Origin: a virus
IMG/VR virus record: IMGVR_UViG_3300032287_003113
Location: 1 to 64,000 of that record
Reading direction: 5' to 3' (one strand)
Length of the DNA: 64,000 nucleotides
This document shows positions 17,923 to 26,300 of this stretch, in pieces; within the stretch, counting starts at the first letter, position 1; each line of letters begins with the position of its first letter. The position numbers were made by a program, and so were the translations under genes. Under the pieces are notes generated by a model, which was not told the DNA's origin, did not search any database, and saw only the letters and a program-made list of their open reading frames with translations.

Positions 17923-18776
17923 GCACGACAAGCATCTGTACAGCTCTTACACAGGCTTTCATCTGTGTAATGTGGTAAAGCATTTAATTCTAACAAGCGT
18001 TGCATGGCCGGATTGGTCGGTAGATCCGCATAGTCTTGTTCGAGCAAATTGCCCATAACATGTTTTTTATCATAGTCCATACAGCACAGCAGTACTTCGC
18101 CGTTTGGTAACAGTACTCCCTGATTGTACAGATCGGTTTTGCTACATTTGACGGGATAGTTGTGTTTGGGACTGAACGCAATTGGTTGCTCTTTGACCGA
18201 CTCTGTATCCAAGGTACCAGCACGATCATGTGCAGCAATTGACCATGAGTGACTGACACCGACCCCGGGAAGATTTTGGATTGCAGGATGAACTCCGTGA
18301 TCGCTCATGGTCATGGCTTCGTAGTGTATGCCAGCGGCTTGTACCACAGCAGTTACACCAGCAAATGCATAGTTCCATTCTTCACTGGGTTTCCAACCTT
18401 TCATGTTGCCTTGGTCGTCGGGGAAGTGTATTTTGACAATATCCACCTGACTGGCATAGTTGATCAACAACTCGCCCATGCGGTGCACAGTTGCTTCGTC
18501 CCAGTTGTACAATGTGGTAAAAATTGCTGCTCTAAATCCCTGTTGCATGGCATATTCAAACATGTCGGTGCAGTTGGGATTTACCCAGGGTTCTGCTTGT
18601 CCCGAAAAGTCCAGTCGCACATGAGTGGGTATTTTGTCTACTATGGTTTTAAAGTCTGCCAGCGTCATGTATTTTACATCATCGCCGTAGGCATCTCGTA
18701 AACTGTCCTGCGGACAGTAGTTGCACATCAATGGGCAACCAATCATTGTGGTAATTTCTAAGGTGTATGCGTTCAT
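17919..18776 (-). CDS. Radical SAM/SPASM protein in the glycan island
   Basis: 285 residues. TMIGCPLMCNYCPQDS holds the CxxxCxxC cluster for the [4Fe-4S]-SAM centre, and the partial barrel has LDFSGQAEPW. The C-terminus (VLLPNGEVLLCCMDYD, GNLLEQ, CKSCTDAC) is a SPASM-type auxiliary cluster region. In sugar clusters such enzymes can dehydrate, epimerise or deaminate sugars; other SPASM enzymes modify peptides. The substrate is unknown. Its start overlaps the GT17 gene as ATGA. Confidence 0.85.
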   Translation of the reverse strand: MNAYTLEITTMIGCPLMCNYCPQDSLRDAYGDDVKYMTLADFKTIVDKIPTHVRLDFSGQAEPWVNPNCTDMFEYAMQQGFRAAIFTTLYNWDEATVHRMGELLINYASQVDIVKIHFPDDQGNMKGWKPSEEWNYAFAGVTAVVQAAGIHYEAMTMSDHGVHPAIQNLPGVGVSHSWSIAAHDRAGTLDTESVKEQPIAFSPKHNYPVKCSKTDLYNQGVLLPNGEVLLCCMDYDKKHVMGNLLEQDYADLPTNPAMQRLLELNALPHYTDESLCKSCTDACRA

Positions 18777-19642
18777 CTGATTGTGTATGGAAACTCTGGT
18801 AATAGGGCTCTGGCCTGTGTGACTGGATTATTTAAAATGTACTGTTGATATTTATTCTGATTGTCGCACAGGTATTTTGGAAAGTAGTTGTCCAACTCTA
18901 CAATTTCATAACTGTCGTCGCTGTCTTGTTTCCAACTGGTGCGTTTGGCGATGCTGGCTTCGGGGTCTATTTGTGCCAAAAATTCTGGTGTGTTTACTTC
19001 CTGATGGCTAAAACTCTGGGCTTTGTCTATCAAATAGTCTCTATCACCCATGTAACCAAAATGCCACCCGGCATGTTCTACCACTTCACATCCATTGTTA
19101 CTAAACTGATATTCACTGCCAAAAAAACTAAAACGCATGTCTCTTAGGCTGTTGGCTGTGATATCTTTGAGCACACGGCATCTAGCAGCCATGCCCCAAA
19201 TGTTATATCTATCGGGACTGAGCTTCATATAATTAAATTTAAAATTAAATATGGGCATACGCATAGCAAACAGAGTCTGATCACTACGACGCATATAATC
19301 AACAGCCTGTGTTCGCGGTATTTCATCAACATCCGAAATGATAATGATATCGTTGTCATCGGCCTTGGTTAACCCGCGAACAATGGCATTTCGTTGAAAG
19401 TGTTCGTTGTCCCAGGGATTGGCACTGGCCGGCATATCGGTCACTTGTACATAGATCACTTTGTCCAAATAGGGCTTAAAGCGGTCTGTATGATCGTACA
19501 AGTTGAATGGTTTGGCTCGATTTGTAAAGGTTTGGTTAGATTCAACAATGACAAAGTGGTCTACTTTGTCGTATAATTCACTTAAACGCAGTTCCAGTAG
19601 GTCAAGCTCATTGTAAAATGTAAAGCAATCATATATTTTCAT
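18773..19642 (-). CDS. GT17-type N-acetylglucosaminyltransferase-like protein
   Basis: 289 residues from the ATG at 19642 (MKIYDCFTFYNELDLLELRL), the diagnostic opening of the GT17 (MGAT3-like) family. Further matches: DHFVIVESNQTFTN, IIIISDVDEIPR (acidic metal site) and HAGWHFGYMG. The upstream in-frame ATG is rejected as it lies over the promoter. Probably transfers GlcNAc or a related sugar to a phage or host glycan. Cytoplasmic. Confidence 0.85.
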   Translation of the reverse strand: MKIYDCFTFYNELDLLELRLSELYDKVDHFVIVESNQTFTNRAKPFNLYDHTDRFKPYLDKVIYVQVTDMPASANPWDNEHFQRNAIVRGLTKADDNDIIIISDVDEIPRTQAVDYMRRSDQTLFAMRMPIFNFKFNYMKLSPDRYNIWGMAARCRVLKDITANSLRDMRFSFFGSEYQFSNNGCEVVEHAGWHFGYMGDRDYLIDKAQSFSHQEVNTPEFLAQIDPEASIAKRTSWKQDSDDSYEIVELDNYFPKYLCDNQNKYQQYILNNPVTQARALLPEFPYTIR

Positions 19643-19648
19643 AGCTGT

Positions 19649-19678
19649 ATTTAAGCATAATAAATACCTTACTGTCAA
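19649..19678 (-). promoter_or_regulatory. Probable sigma70-type promoter for the GT17 gene
   Basis: TTGACA, 18 bases, TTAAAT. The -10 box is weak. Overlaps the divergent late-type site at 19659-19666. Confidence 0.5.
19659..19666 (+). promoter_or_regulatory. Late promoter AATAAATA for the rightward glycan operon
   Basis: AATAAATA 27 bases before the ATG at 19694, which also has an AAGGA ribosome site. The divergent arrangement places an early-type and a late-type signal in the same 50 bases. Confidence 0.5.
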
Positions 19679-19693
19679 ATTTTCAAGGATCAT

Positions 19694-20335
19694 ATGTACG
19701 CTGTCGCAAGTATCAACACACTAGACTATCAAGATTTAGCCGATTTAACTGATGCACCCAAACAGGAATACTGTGATCTACACGGATACGAATTCCATGT
19801 ACTCAAGGAAACACGGTACAGTCCTATTATGGGCTTTAACAAAATCCACTATGTATTAGACATTTTTAAACAACGCCCTGATATCGAGTGGTTGTTGTTT
19901 AGTGAATGCGATGCCATGATTACCAACATGACTATCCGAATGGAAGATCGGATTGATAACGATTATCATTTTATTGTACCCGTAGATAGATTAAACATCA
20001 ACTCAGGCAACTTCTTGGCTCGTAACAGTGAAGAAGGTCGTGCTTACTTACAAATGATTGTGGACTTGGAAGAAAGCTATAAAGACGTTGAGTGGGCCGA
20101 ACAACAGGTTATCATTGACACAGTATCAGACCTGTCTGCTATTGTTAAAATTGTTCCACAGCGTTACATGAACAGCTATGAACCGCAGATTTATGATTAC
20201 TGCGATGCACGTTTTGATATCATGGGTAACTCAGGCGCTTGGGAACCCGGAGATTGGATTGTACACTGGCCCGGCACATATAAACCGGCTCGTATTGAAC
20301 GAGCAACTGAATTAAGCAAACAAATTGTTAGATGA
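19694..20335 (+). CDS. GT34-like galactosyltransferase (GMA12/MNN10 type)
   Basis: 213 residues. Pattern typical of the family: YCDLHGYEFHVLKE near the N-terminus, FNKIHYVLDIFKQ, WLLFSECDAMITN (the DxD-equivalent is ECDA), LNINSGNFLARNSE and DWIVHWPGT near the C-terminus. Family members transfer galactose or xylose. First gene of the rightward seven-gene glycan operon, coupled to the next by ATGA. Confidence 0.75.
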   Translation: MYAVASINTLDYQDLADLTDAPKQEYCDLHGYEFHVLKETRYSPIMGFNKIHYVLDIFKQRPDIEWLLFSECDAMITNMTIRMEDRIDNDYHFIVPVDRLNINSGNFLARNSEEGRAYLQMIVDLEESYKDVEWAEQQVIIDTVSDLSAIVKIVPQRYMNSYEPQIYDYCDARFDIMGNSGAWEPGDWIVHWPGTYKPARIERATELSKQIVR

Positions 20336-21147
20336 TGGAACACATTTTTAAACTGCCGCCTATCAGGCAAGCCTACAGCAACGATTATACACAGTATGGT
20401 CGTCCGGGTGTGATTGGTTATTGGTTTGAAATGGATCATCCCTATGAAGGGCATAGAGATTTTAGTCAAACCCTAGATATCTATCTCAATGACTACAACT
20501 GGAGTAAAATATTAAAACCCGGTACTACTATTGTAGACATTGGTGCACACAGTGGAGATACTGCTGTACCCATGATGGCCATGAGTGGCTATTGTGTACT
20601 GACTGTAGAATGTAATCCTACCATATATCCTTGGTTGGAGTTTGCCTGCAACATGAATCGCCATCTGGGCAAGTTTGTGGTTGCCAGTGAAGCTGTGACC
20701 ACAGAAGATAACGTCACAGTAACATTCAGTGATCACAACAACGGTATGTGTAACGGAGGCCTAGTAAATCATAACTGGGGCATCGGCGCTGGATCAGGTT
20801 CTATTGATGTGCCGGGTATCCGGTTAGAAACCCTGTGTCGTAGATATTTAAATGCGGAAGAAATTGCCCGCATTGATCTTATCAAGGTTGACACCGAGGG
20901 TCATGATTTTGTAATATTAGACAGTAGCCGTGAGTTTATTGACAGCTTACGTCCAAAGTTGTTTGTAGAGTGGTTTAGTGGCTTTGGTGCAGATGAAGTC
21001 CGGCGTATGTTTGATATTGTTGCCAGCATGGACTATGTTCCGTTATATCCAAAAACATTCGAGACAGCTGATCCAGCTCGACCCAGCGAAGATTTGTTGT
21101 TGATACACAGTACAAAATTACAAGAGTTTTTACAAGAAGTACGATAA
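20332..21147 (+). CDS. FkbM-type methyltransferase
   Basis: 271 residues. A class I SAM fold: GTTIVDIGAHSGDTAVPMMA (motif I), CVLTVECNPTIYPWL (motif II), and LIKVDTEGHDFVIL with the family's D-x-EG signature. FkbM enzymes O-methylate sugars or other hydroxyls. Two adjacent ATGs (20332 and 20335) overlap the previous stop. Another FkbM protein lies two genes downstream, so at least two hydroxyls may be methylated. Confidence 0.85.
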   Translation: MMEHIFKLPPIRQAYSNDYTQYGRPGVIGYWFEMDHPYEGHRDFSQTLDIYLNDYNWSKILKPGTTIVDIGAHSGDTAVPMMAMSGYCVLTVECNPTIYPWLEFACNMNRHLGKFVVASEAVTTEDNVTVTFSDHNNGMCNGGLVNHNWGIGAGSGSIDVPGIRLETLCRRYLNAEEIARIDLIKVDTEGHDFVILDSSREFIDSLRPKLFVEWFSGFGADEVRRMFDIVASMDYVPLYPKTFETADPARPSEDLLLIHSTKLQEFLQEVR

Positions 21148-21983
21148 TGAAAATTTTAATCACCGGCACCACAGGATTTTTAGGACGCAGCCTGGCCGAC
21201 TATTTTGGTACCACTCACGAGGTCATTGAACACACCAGAACCAGTGTTAGACTCAGTGGAGCCATTTACATACACAAGCCCGATCTAATTATTCATTGTG
21301 CTGGCGAAATATACAAAACTGACGTTATGTATGATACCAATGTTGGCATGGTCAACGAAATACTGGAAAGTGTGCGTGAATACTGTCCTGGTTGCCGAGT
21401 TATACAGATAGGCAGTAGTGCCGAATATGGCCCAATGAATCGTGCTACATCAGAAACAGATCCAATCAATCCAGTGGACGTGTATCAAGCCACCAAGGGT
21501 GCTGCTACACTATTATGTCAAGCCTATGCCCGACAGTACGGGCTTAAAACCATGGTAGCAAGAATATACTCAGGTTATGGCATACACGAAAGACCACACA
21601 GGTTATTTCCCACACTATATCGTGCGTTTTTCAATGATGAGCCAATGACCTTGTATCAAGGCTATCACGACTTTATCTACATTGAAGACTTTGTACGTGC
21701 CATAGATCAAGTCAAAGATTTTGTTTGGGAACCAGGTGAAATCATAAACTTTGGCTCCGGTCGACAGCACAGCAATTTTGAAGTACTAGAAGCCTGGGAA
21801 CGAATTACTGGTCGTACAGCACCAGTAGAAAAACGTGATCAACTCAGCAAAGCCTACGAAAGCACAGTATGGGTGTGTGACAACACCAAGCTACGCATCA
21901 GGTGCGGATTTCAATTGCAATATGACCTAGAAGCAGGCATACAAGATTTTATAAAGAAAATGCAAAATGTTAAAACAAATTAA
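21147..21983 (+). CDS. NAD-dependent epimerase/reductase (extended SDR)
   Basis: 278 residues. TGTTGFLGRSLADYF, LIIHCAGEIYKTD, VIQIGSSAEYGPM, catalytic DVYQATKGAATLL and YHDFIYIEDFVRAID. Typical of GDP- or UDP-sugar epimerases and reductases. The start overlaps the upstream stop as TAATG, and its 3' end overlaps the next FkbM gene by 17 bases. Substrate unknown. Confidence 0.85.
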   Translation: MKILITGTTGFLGRSLADYFGTTHEVIEHTRTSVRLSGAIYIHKPDLIIHCAGEIYKTDVMYDTNVGMVNEILESVREYCPGCRVIQIGSSAEYGPMNRATSETDPINPVDVYQATKGAATLLCQAYARQYGLKTMVARIYSGYGIHERPHRLFPTLYRAFFNDEPMTLYQGYHDFIYIEDFVRAIDQVKDFVWEPGEIINFGSGRQHSNFEVLEAWERITGRTAPVEKRDQLSKAYESTVWVCDNTKLRIRCGFQLQYDLEAGIQDFIKKMQNVKTN

Positions 21984-22677
21984 AACAACAAAAGATAGAA
22001 TTCACAATATTGAAACCGACGATGCAGAAATTGTTGATTGGTTTGATCGTCCAGACGTGACCATGACTGACTGCATTCTAGATCAGCTCAACAATGAACG
22101 TCTATACGATCCGGTACTGGCCAACAAAGAAAATTTAATCATGCTCGATGTTGGGGCAAACATAGGACTGTTTAGTTTGTATGCTCAGGACAGCGCCAAA
22201 CAGATCATTTGCCTAGAGCCAACTCCTAACACACTTGGCATTTTAGAAAAACTCACAGCCGGCATTGACTGTATTAAAATAGCACCTGTTGCTCTCAGCG
22301 ACAGTGATGGAGAAATTATATTTTACATCAATGAAAACCCCACAATCAATTCCGTGGTAAATCAAGTTGGTACAGAAGTTCGAGTACAAGCTCGCACCAT
22401 TGAAACTGTGCTACGAGAGCAGGCTCTTGACTGGGTGGACTTTGTCAAATGCGATATTGAAGGCTCAGAAATGTTGGCCATTACTGAAGCCACAATTGAT
22501 CCAGTCAAGGACAAGATTGGTAGTTGGTTCATTGAAGTGCATCAAACCAATGGCAACACTGGTGCACCATGGCCTGGAAACTTGGAAGATAACAGACAGC
22601 AACTACTTGCTGTTTTACGCAATGCTGGATACTCAGCAGAACCAATTATTCACGATCAAATATTTGCATGGAAATGA
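21967..22677 (+). CDS. FkbM-type methyltransferase
   Basis: 236 residues. IMLDVGANIGLFSLYA, QIICLEPTPNTLGIL, VDFVKCDIEGSEMLAI are the three FkbM signatures. Shorter than its neighbour and not a close duplicate, so probably of different specificity. Overlaps the SDR upstream and is coupled to the transketolase gene as ATGA. Confidence 0.85.
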   Translation: MLKQIKTTKDRIHNIETDDAEIVDWFDRPDVTMTDCILDQLNNERLYDPVLANKENLIMLDVGANIGLFSLYAQDSAKQIICLEPTPNTLGILEKLTAGIDCIKIAPVALSDSDGEIIFYINENPTINSVVNQVGTEVRVQARTIETVLREQALDWVDFVKCDIEGSEMLAITEATIDPVKDKIGSWFIEVHQTNGNTGAPWPGNLEDNRQQLLAVLRNAGYSAEPIIHDQIFAWK

Positions 22678-23288
22678 CACCTTTACAACGCAGAGTAGTT
22701 GACATTACATATCAGGAAAGACTGAGTCATCTCAGTTCAACCTTGAGTGCTTTGCCTATCATTGAAGAAATTTATGCTGAACGCCAAGCGGATGAAGTAT
22801 TCATCCTGAGCAACGGTCATGCTGGATTGGCCCTGTATGTTGTGTTAGAAAAATATTACGGAGTAGATCCTGTTGCCTTGTTACATAAACACGGTATACA
22901 CCCAGGTAAAGATTTAGAAAATCATTTGTACTGTAGTACAGGCAGTTTGGGGTCAGGATTACCTATTGCTGTAGGACACGCACTGGCTACTCCACACAAG
23001 AAGGTCTACTGTATGATTTCAGACGGCGAGTGTGCCGAAGGTAGTATTTGGGAAAGTTTACGTTTTATTAACGAGCATCCGGTTGATAATTTAGAAGTGT
23101 ATGTGAATGTCAACGGACTGGGTGCATACGATAGCATTGACTCTGCGTACCTAATTCAACGCTTACAATGTTTTTTACCACGCATCCGCATCAAACAAAG
23201 TGATCCACTGAGATGGTCATTTGCCCAAGATTTGCTGACACACTACTATGTATTAAATGAAGAAAATTATCAGGAGATCGTCAGATGA
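22674..23288 (+). CDS. Transketolase-like N-terminal (TPP-binding) subunit
   Basis: 204 residues from ATG 22674, chosen for its ATGA overlap; another in-frame ATG is six bases earlier. FILSNGHAGLALYVVLEKYYG, STGSLGSGLPIAVGHALA and MISDGECAEGSIWESLRF (the TPP/Mg site) are transketolase N-half motifs, and LEVYVNVNGLGAYD the following strand. Split transketolases occur in sugar clusters, where they transfer or remove two-carbon units. Partner is the next gene. Confidence 0.85.
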   Translation: MTPLQRRVVDITYQERLSHLSSTLSALPIIEEIYAERQADEVFILSNGHAGLALYVVLEKYYGVDPVALLHKHGIHPGKDLENHLYCSTGSLGSGLPIAVGHALATPHKKVYCMISDGECAEGSIWESLRFINEHPVDNLEVYVNVNGLGAYDSIDSAYLIQRLQCFLPRIRIKQSDPLRWSFAQDLLTHYYVLNEENYQEIVR

Positions 23289-23767
23289 GAAAAGAATGTG
23301 CTCAGTTACTCCTGGAAGAAATGAGTGTGAACGATCGCATACGTGTGGTCACTGCCGACTTGGGTTTTGGTATCTTAGATCATATCCGTAATGCATACCC
23401 GGATCGTTTTTATAACGTGGGTGCTGCAGAACAACTGATGATTGGTGTGGCTGTGGGCATGGCCGAGAATGGATTGATTCCTGTGTGTTATTCAATGAGT
23501 AGTTTCTTGTTGTATCGTCCATTTGAATTCTTACGTAATTATGTTGACTACGAAGGCATCAATGTCAAACTGTTAGGATCAGGTCGCAACAAAGATTATA
23601 GTCATGATGGAATTAGCCATTGGGCACACGATGATGAAAAAGTATTACAGGCATTGCCAAACATTGAAATGTACAAGCCAGGTAGTTTAGAAGAACTTGA
23701 TATGAATTTTGATCAATGGATCAACAGCACCAAACCTGGCTACTTAAACTTAACGAGAAAAATATGA
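23285..23767 (+). CDS. Transketolase-like C-terminal (pyrimidine-binding) subunit
   Basis: 160 residues. RIRVVTADLGFGI, YPDRFYNVGAAEQLMIGVA (the Glu that activates TPP), VGMAENGLIPVCYSMSSF and SHDGISHWAHDDEKVLQAL are standard. The usual third, C-terminal domain of full transketolase is missing, as in other split forms. ATG overlaps the upstream stop. Together with its partner it forms an alpha2-beta2-type enzyme in inference. Confidence 0.85.
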   Translation: MRKECAQLLLEEMSVNDRIRVVTADLGFGILDHIRNAYPDRFYNVGAAEQLMIGVAVGMAENGLIPVCYSMSSFLLYRPFEFLRNYVDYEGINVKLLGSGRNKDYSHDGISHWAHDDEKVLQALPNIEMYKPGSLEELDMNFDQWINSTKPGYLNLTRKI

Positions 23768-24708
23768 AACGTGTAGTATATGTAACCGGATGTTTGGGAT
23801 TGATAGGCAGTCACGTGACTCGTGCTTGTTTAAATAAAGGATGGTATGTTCGCGGAGTAGACAGCGTGACCTATGCGGCCACTGCCAACATAGATGAATT
23901 TTTTGATTATGAAAATTTTACGTTTGAAGAGTCGGATATCAACGATATTGAACGCCTATACAACTGTGATTACATTATTAATACAGCCGCAGAAACACAC
24001 GTGGACAACTCAATACTTTCCAGTGATGTGTTCCTAAAGAGCAACATCAATGGTGTACACCATTTGCTAGAACTCATCAAAGAGGCCAAACACAAGCCAA
24101 CTCTGCTACACTTTAGCACAGACGAAGTTTACGGCGATCTAGTTGACGGTTTTCACCAAGAAACTGACCTGCTCAAGCCAAGTAATCCTTATAGTGCTAC
24201 CAAGGCAGCCGCAGATCAATTGATACTGGCTTGGGCTCGTACATTCAATGTGCCTTATGTGATTGTGCGTCCAACCAACAACTATGGTATTGGACAATAC
24301 ATTGAAAAATTTATTCCTACCAGCATCAAGGCACTGAGCTTGGGTCGTCCTATTCCCTTACACGATGCTGGTTTACCCAAGCGTACCTGGCTACACGCAA
24401 GTGACACAGCCGAAGCCATTATTACTTTAATCGAAGCCGGTGTGCAAAACGATATCTTTAACATTTCAGGCAACTACGAAGAACAAAACATTGTGGTTGC
24501 TAAAAAGATTATCGACATGTACTACTTGGGTGGATGTAAAGGATTGTATGATGAGCATCTCGATACAGGTATCAAGCGTCAAGGACAGGATGTGCGTTAT
24601 GCAATTGATGACGCCAAAATAAAAGCCCTGGGTTGGATGCCCCGGGCCAATTTTGATACAGAACTACGAGCAATAGTGGATCACTACGCTAAAAACTTCG
24701 TCTGGTAA
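23764..24708 (+). CDS. dTDP-glucose 4,6-dehydratase-like SDR
   Basis: 314 residues from ATG 23764, at the stop of the transketolase gene; an upstream in-frame start lies inside that gene. VVYVTGCLGLIGSHVTRACL, NTAAETHVDNSI, LLHFSTDEVYGDLVDG, catalytic NPYSATKAAADQLI and RPTNNYGIGQYIEKFIP are RmlB-type signatures. TWLHASDTAEAI supports nucleotide-sugar binding. Third extended SDR of the island. Last gene of the rightward operon. Confidence 0.88.
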   Translation: MKRVVYVTGCLGLIGSHVTRACLNKGWYVRGVDSVTYAATANIDEFFDYENFTFEESDINDIERLYNCDYIINTAAETHVDNSILSSDVFLKSNINGVHHLLELIKEAKHKPTLLHFSTDEVYGDLVDGFHQETDLLKPSNPYSATKAAADQLILAWARTFNVPYVIVRPTNNYGIGQYIEKFIPTSIKALSLGRPIPLHDAGLPKRTWLHASDTAEAIITLIEAGVQNDIFNISGNYEEQNIVVAKKIIDMYYLGGCKGLYDEHLDTGIKRQGQDVRYAIDDAKIKALGWMPRANFDTELRAIVDHYAKNFVW

Positions 24709-24870
24709 TTACTCTGCTTCATTGGAACTAACACGTTCACCAAGATACTGTTTGACAACACGAACCAATTTGCGTTCAGTATCATAAACAAACTCTTTGG
24801 CTTCTTCTTCGGTATTGACTACCAAAATAAAACCATTTGCCGCACGGCGAATTTCAAGTGATTCAAACAT
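24709..24870 (-). CDS. Small acidic protein with its own promoter
   Basis: 53 residues, too short for a standard ORF cut-off (MFESLEIRRAANGFILVV, then EEEAKEFVYDTERKL). Reads as a compact alpha/beta protein. Its promoter at 24902-24930 is one of the clear sigma70-type sites, and its stop abuts the end of the convergent RmlB-like gene. Short leader of about 25 bases. A family of similar very small proteins exists in T4-like phages without function. Confidence 0.75.
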   Translation of the reverse strand: MFESLEIRRAANGFILVVNTEEEAKEFVYDTERKLVRVVKQYLGERVSSNEAE

Positions 24871-24901
24871 ATACTACTCCAATAAGGGTTGACTAGTAGC
24901 T

Positions 24902-24930
24902 AGTATAGCACGGTTGCCATTAAAGGTCAA
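24902..24930 (-). promoter_or_regulatory. Sigma70-type promoter
   Basis: TTGACC, 17 bases, TATACT; same TTGACC class as at 9908 and 10813. Drives the 53-residue ORF. Confidence 0.8.
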
Positions 24931-24939
24931 TGCCTTTGG

Positions 24940-25116
24940 TTATCTGCCGCGACCGGCGGATTTTTTGGCTGGTTTGTTTGTGCTGACTTGACCGCCGTGT
25001 TTGGCGGCTTGTACATGTGCTGTTTTGGTTCCGGGCACTCGTGGATTGGCTGCTACAGCCTTGGCGGCGTTGGCCATGTTGATAAAAGGATTTTTGGATT
25101 TTTTAGTGTCTGTCAT
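24940..25116 (-). CDS. Small, strongly basic protein
   Basis: 58 residues (MTDTKKSKNPFINMANAAK; ends KPAKKSAGRGR), rich in Lys, Ala, Gly and Asn with almost no acidic residues. It lies two bases downstream of the outer-membrane-like gene's stop, so it is probably its second cistron. Nucleic-acid or ribosome binding is suggested by charge only. Confidence 0.6.
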   Translation of the reverse strand: MTDTKKSKNPFINMANAAKAVAANPRVPGTKTAHVQAAKHGGQVSTNKPAKKSAGRGR

Positions 25117-25118
25117 AA

Positions 25119-25607
25119 TTAGAAAGTGTATTTAAAATTCATTCCGGTATAAGTTGCTTTGTCGTAAGTTCCTTGTTGCCATAAAAATGTGCTTATACAA
25201 GCACTAAATTTGGTTTCATCAAATCTTCTGCATACTTGTCCGAATACCATTGCTTTGGTTTCGTGGTTCCATCTAGATGTTTGATACCCGGTTGAAATCT
25301 GTGGTGTCAAGTGTATACTCCAGTTGTTTTTTGACCATACATCAAATGTGGACACAAGACTTTTAGCAGTTCTTCCCATACTGTTATTGTTTACTTTGAC
25401 TCCGATGGCAATGCCATCTGTAAAATAATATCCAACACCAACACCAAAATTCATGTTGTCTCCACCAAAGGAAGCACGAGTGGTCTCTTTTTCCCAGTGG
25501 TACCCAGGACCAATTGCTTGAATATACATATCGCCCTTGTTGCCGGCTGATGCCAAATTGGAAATTGTTAGAGCACTCAAAAACAGCAAAAAATAAATTT
25601 TTTTCAT
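25119..25607 (-). CDS. Secreted outer-membrane-barrel-like protein
   Basis: 162 residues from ATG 25607. A classic signal peptide (MKKIYFLLFLSALTISNLAS, cleavage after ASA) is followed by alternating strands (NFGVGVGYYFTDGIAIGVKV, WSIHLTPQISTGY) and a C-terminal aromatic (MNFKYTF), the signature of an outer-membrane beta barrel. Four Cys are present. A phage-borne porin-like protein could block superinfection or change host permeability. Sigma70-type promoter at 25638. Confidence 0.75.
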   Translation of the reverse strand: MKKIYFLLFLSALTISNLASAGNKGDMYIQAIGPGYHWEKETTRASFGGDNMNFGVGVGYYFTDGIAIGVKVNNNSMGRTAKSLVSTFDVWSKNNWSIHLTPQISTGYQTSRWNHETKAMVFGQVCRRFDETKFSACISTFLWQQGTYDKATYTGMNFKYTF

Positions 25608-25637
25608 TTTATATCTCAATTAGTTTATCGAGTTTAA

Positions 25638-25666
25638 ATTATACATTAAAATTTATTATAGGTCAA
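25638..25666 (-). promoter_or_regulatory. Sigma70-type promoter for the OMP-like gene
   Basis: TTGACC, 17 bases, TATAAT. Lies between tRNA-Thr and the gene. Confidence 0.85.
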
Positions 25667-25670
25667 CCTA

Positions 25671-25744
25671 TGGTGCCCCTTGACAGAATCGAACTGCCAA
25701 TTGATGATTACAAATCAACTGTTATACCATTTAACTAAAGGGGC
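25671..25744 (-). tRNA. tRNA-Thr (UGU)
   Basis: Acceptor GCCCCTT / AAGGGGC, discriminator A and encoded CCA. D arm GTTA...TAAC, anticodon loop TTTGTAA (anticodon UGU), T arm GGCAG TTCGATT CTGTC. The anticodon stem has one T-T mismatch. Confidence 0.9.
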
Positions 25745-25769
25745 CGTATAAAACTGTATTTTACTTGTT

Positions 25770-26297
25770 TTAGTTGGCTTTGTCAATGAGATCGGTTAAA
25801 ACAGCGTTACCCGATACTTTTCTGTATCTGTGCGATTGACTTTTAAGTATCTCCAATGGAGCACTTTCTTTAAAAGGGTTGTGCCAAATACGTTCTGGTT
25901 CGCCGTTGTTAATAATAATCACATATTGCCAGTATCTGGCCAAATCAAATGTTTCTTTTTTGTACTTATAATGTTCTGCCAATGCTTGTACAAATGCCAT
26001 GTCTCTGTCAGGTAGCCCTATTAAGGTTGGTGCTCTCTTTTCAATGTGCGGCCCTATTAACCAATCCGTTGAGTCAACTACATAAATTTTGTCAATGCCT
26101 AATTCTTTAAACTGAGCGTAGTTACTTGTAAAACTGTCTAGTTGTAACCCTGAACACATTGTACGAAAATTTGTTAAAGAAAAAACAATCACACGGAGAT
26201 TGGCAAACAGATCATCATAATCAAATGTTGCTATCTGATTATGATGAAATGTTTTAAATGTTAGTTGTTTAAGTGTTTGTTGAAACAGTGAGTTCAC
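25770..26297 (-). CDS. Peroxiredoxin-like (Prx5/AhpC-TSA fold) protein
   Basis: 175 residues. VIVFSLTNFRTMCSGLQLDS resembles the peroxidatic loop of peroxiredoxin 5 (PGAFTPTCS), with a single Cys, followed by FKELGIDKIYVVDSTDW and TLIGLPDRDMAFVQALA. The usual P-x3-T/S-x2-C context is altered (R-T-M-C), so peroxidase activity is uncertain. It follows the DctP-like gene by three bases. May be a redox enzyme or a derived thioredoxin-fold protein. Confidence 0.65.
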   Translation of the reverse strand: MNSLFQQTLKQLTFKTFHHNQIATFDYDDLFANLRVIVFSLTNFRTMCSGLQLDSFTSNYAQFKELGIDKIYVVDSTDWLIGPHIEKRAPTLIGLPDRDMAFVQALAEHYKYKKETFDLARYWQYVIIINNGEPERIWHNPFKESAPLEILKSQSHRYRKVSGNAVLTDLIDKAN

Positions 26298-26300
26298 AAA

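Noticed and set aside
12899-24708. Whole region as a bacterial LPS locus from contig mis-assembly
   Set aside because: Coding density, overlaps, promoter style and base composition are continuous with the phage genes on both sides, and no bacterial housekeeping gene or junction is visible.
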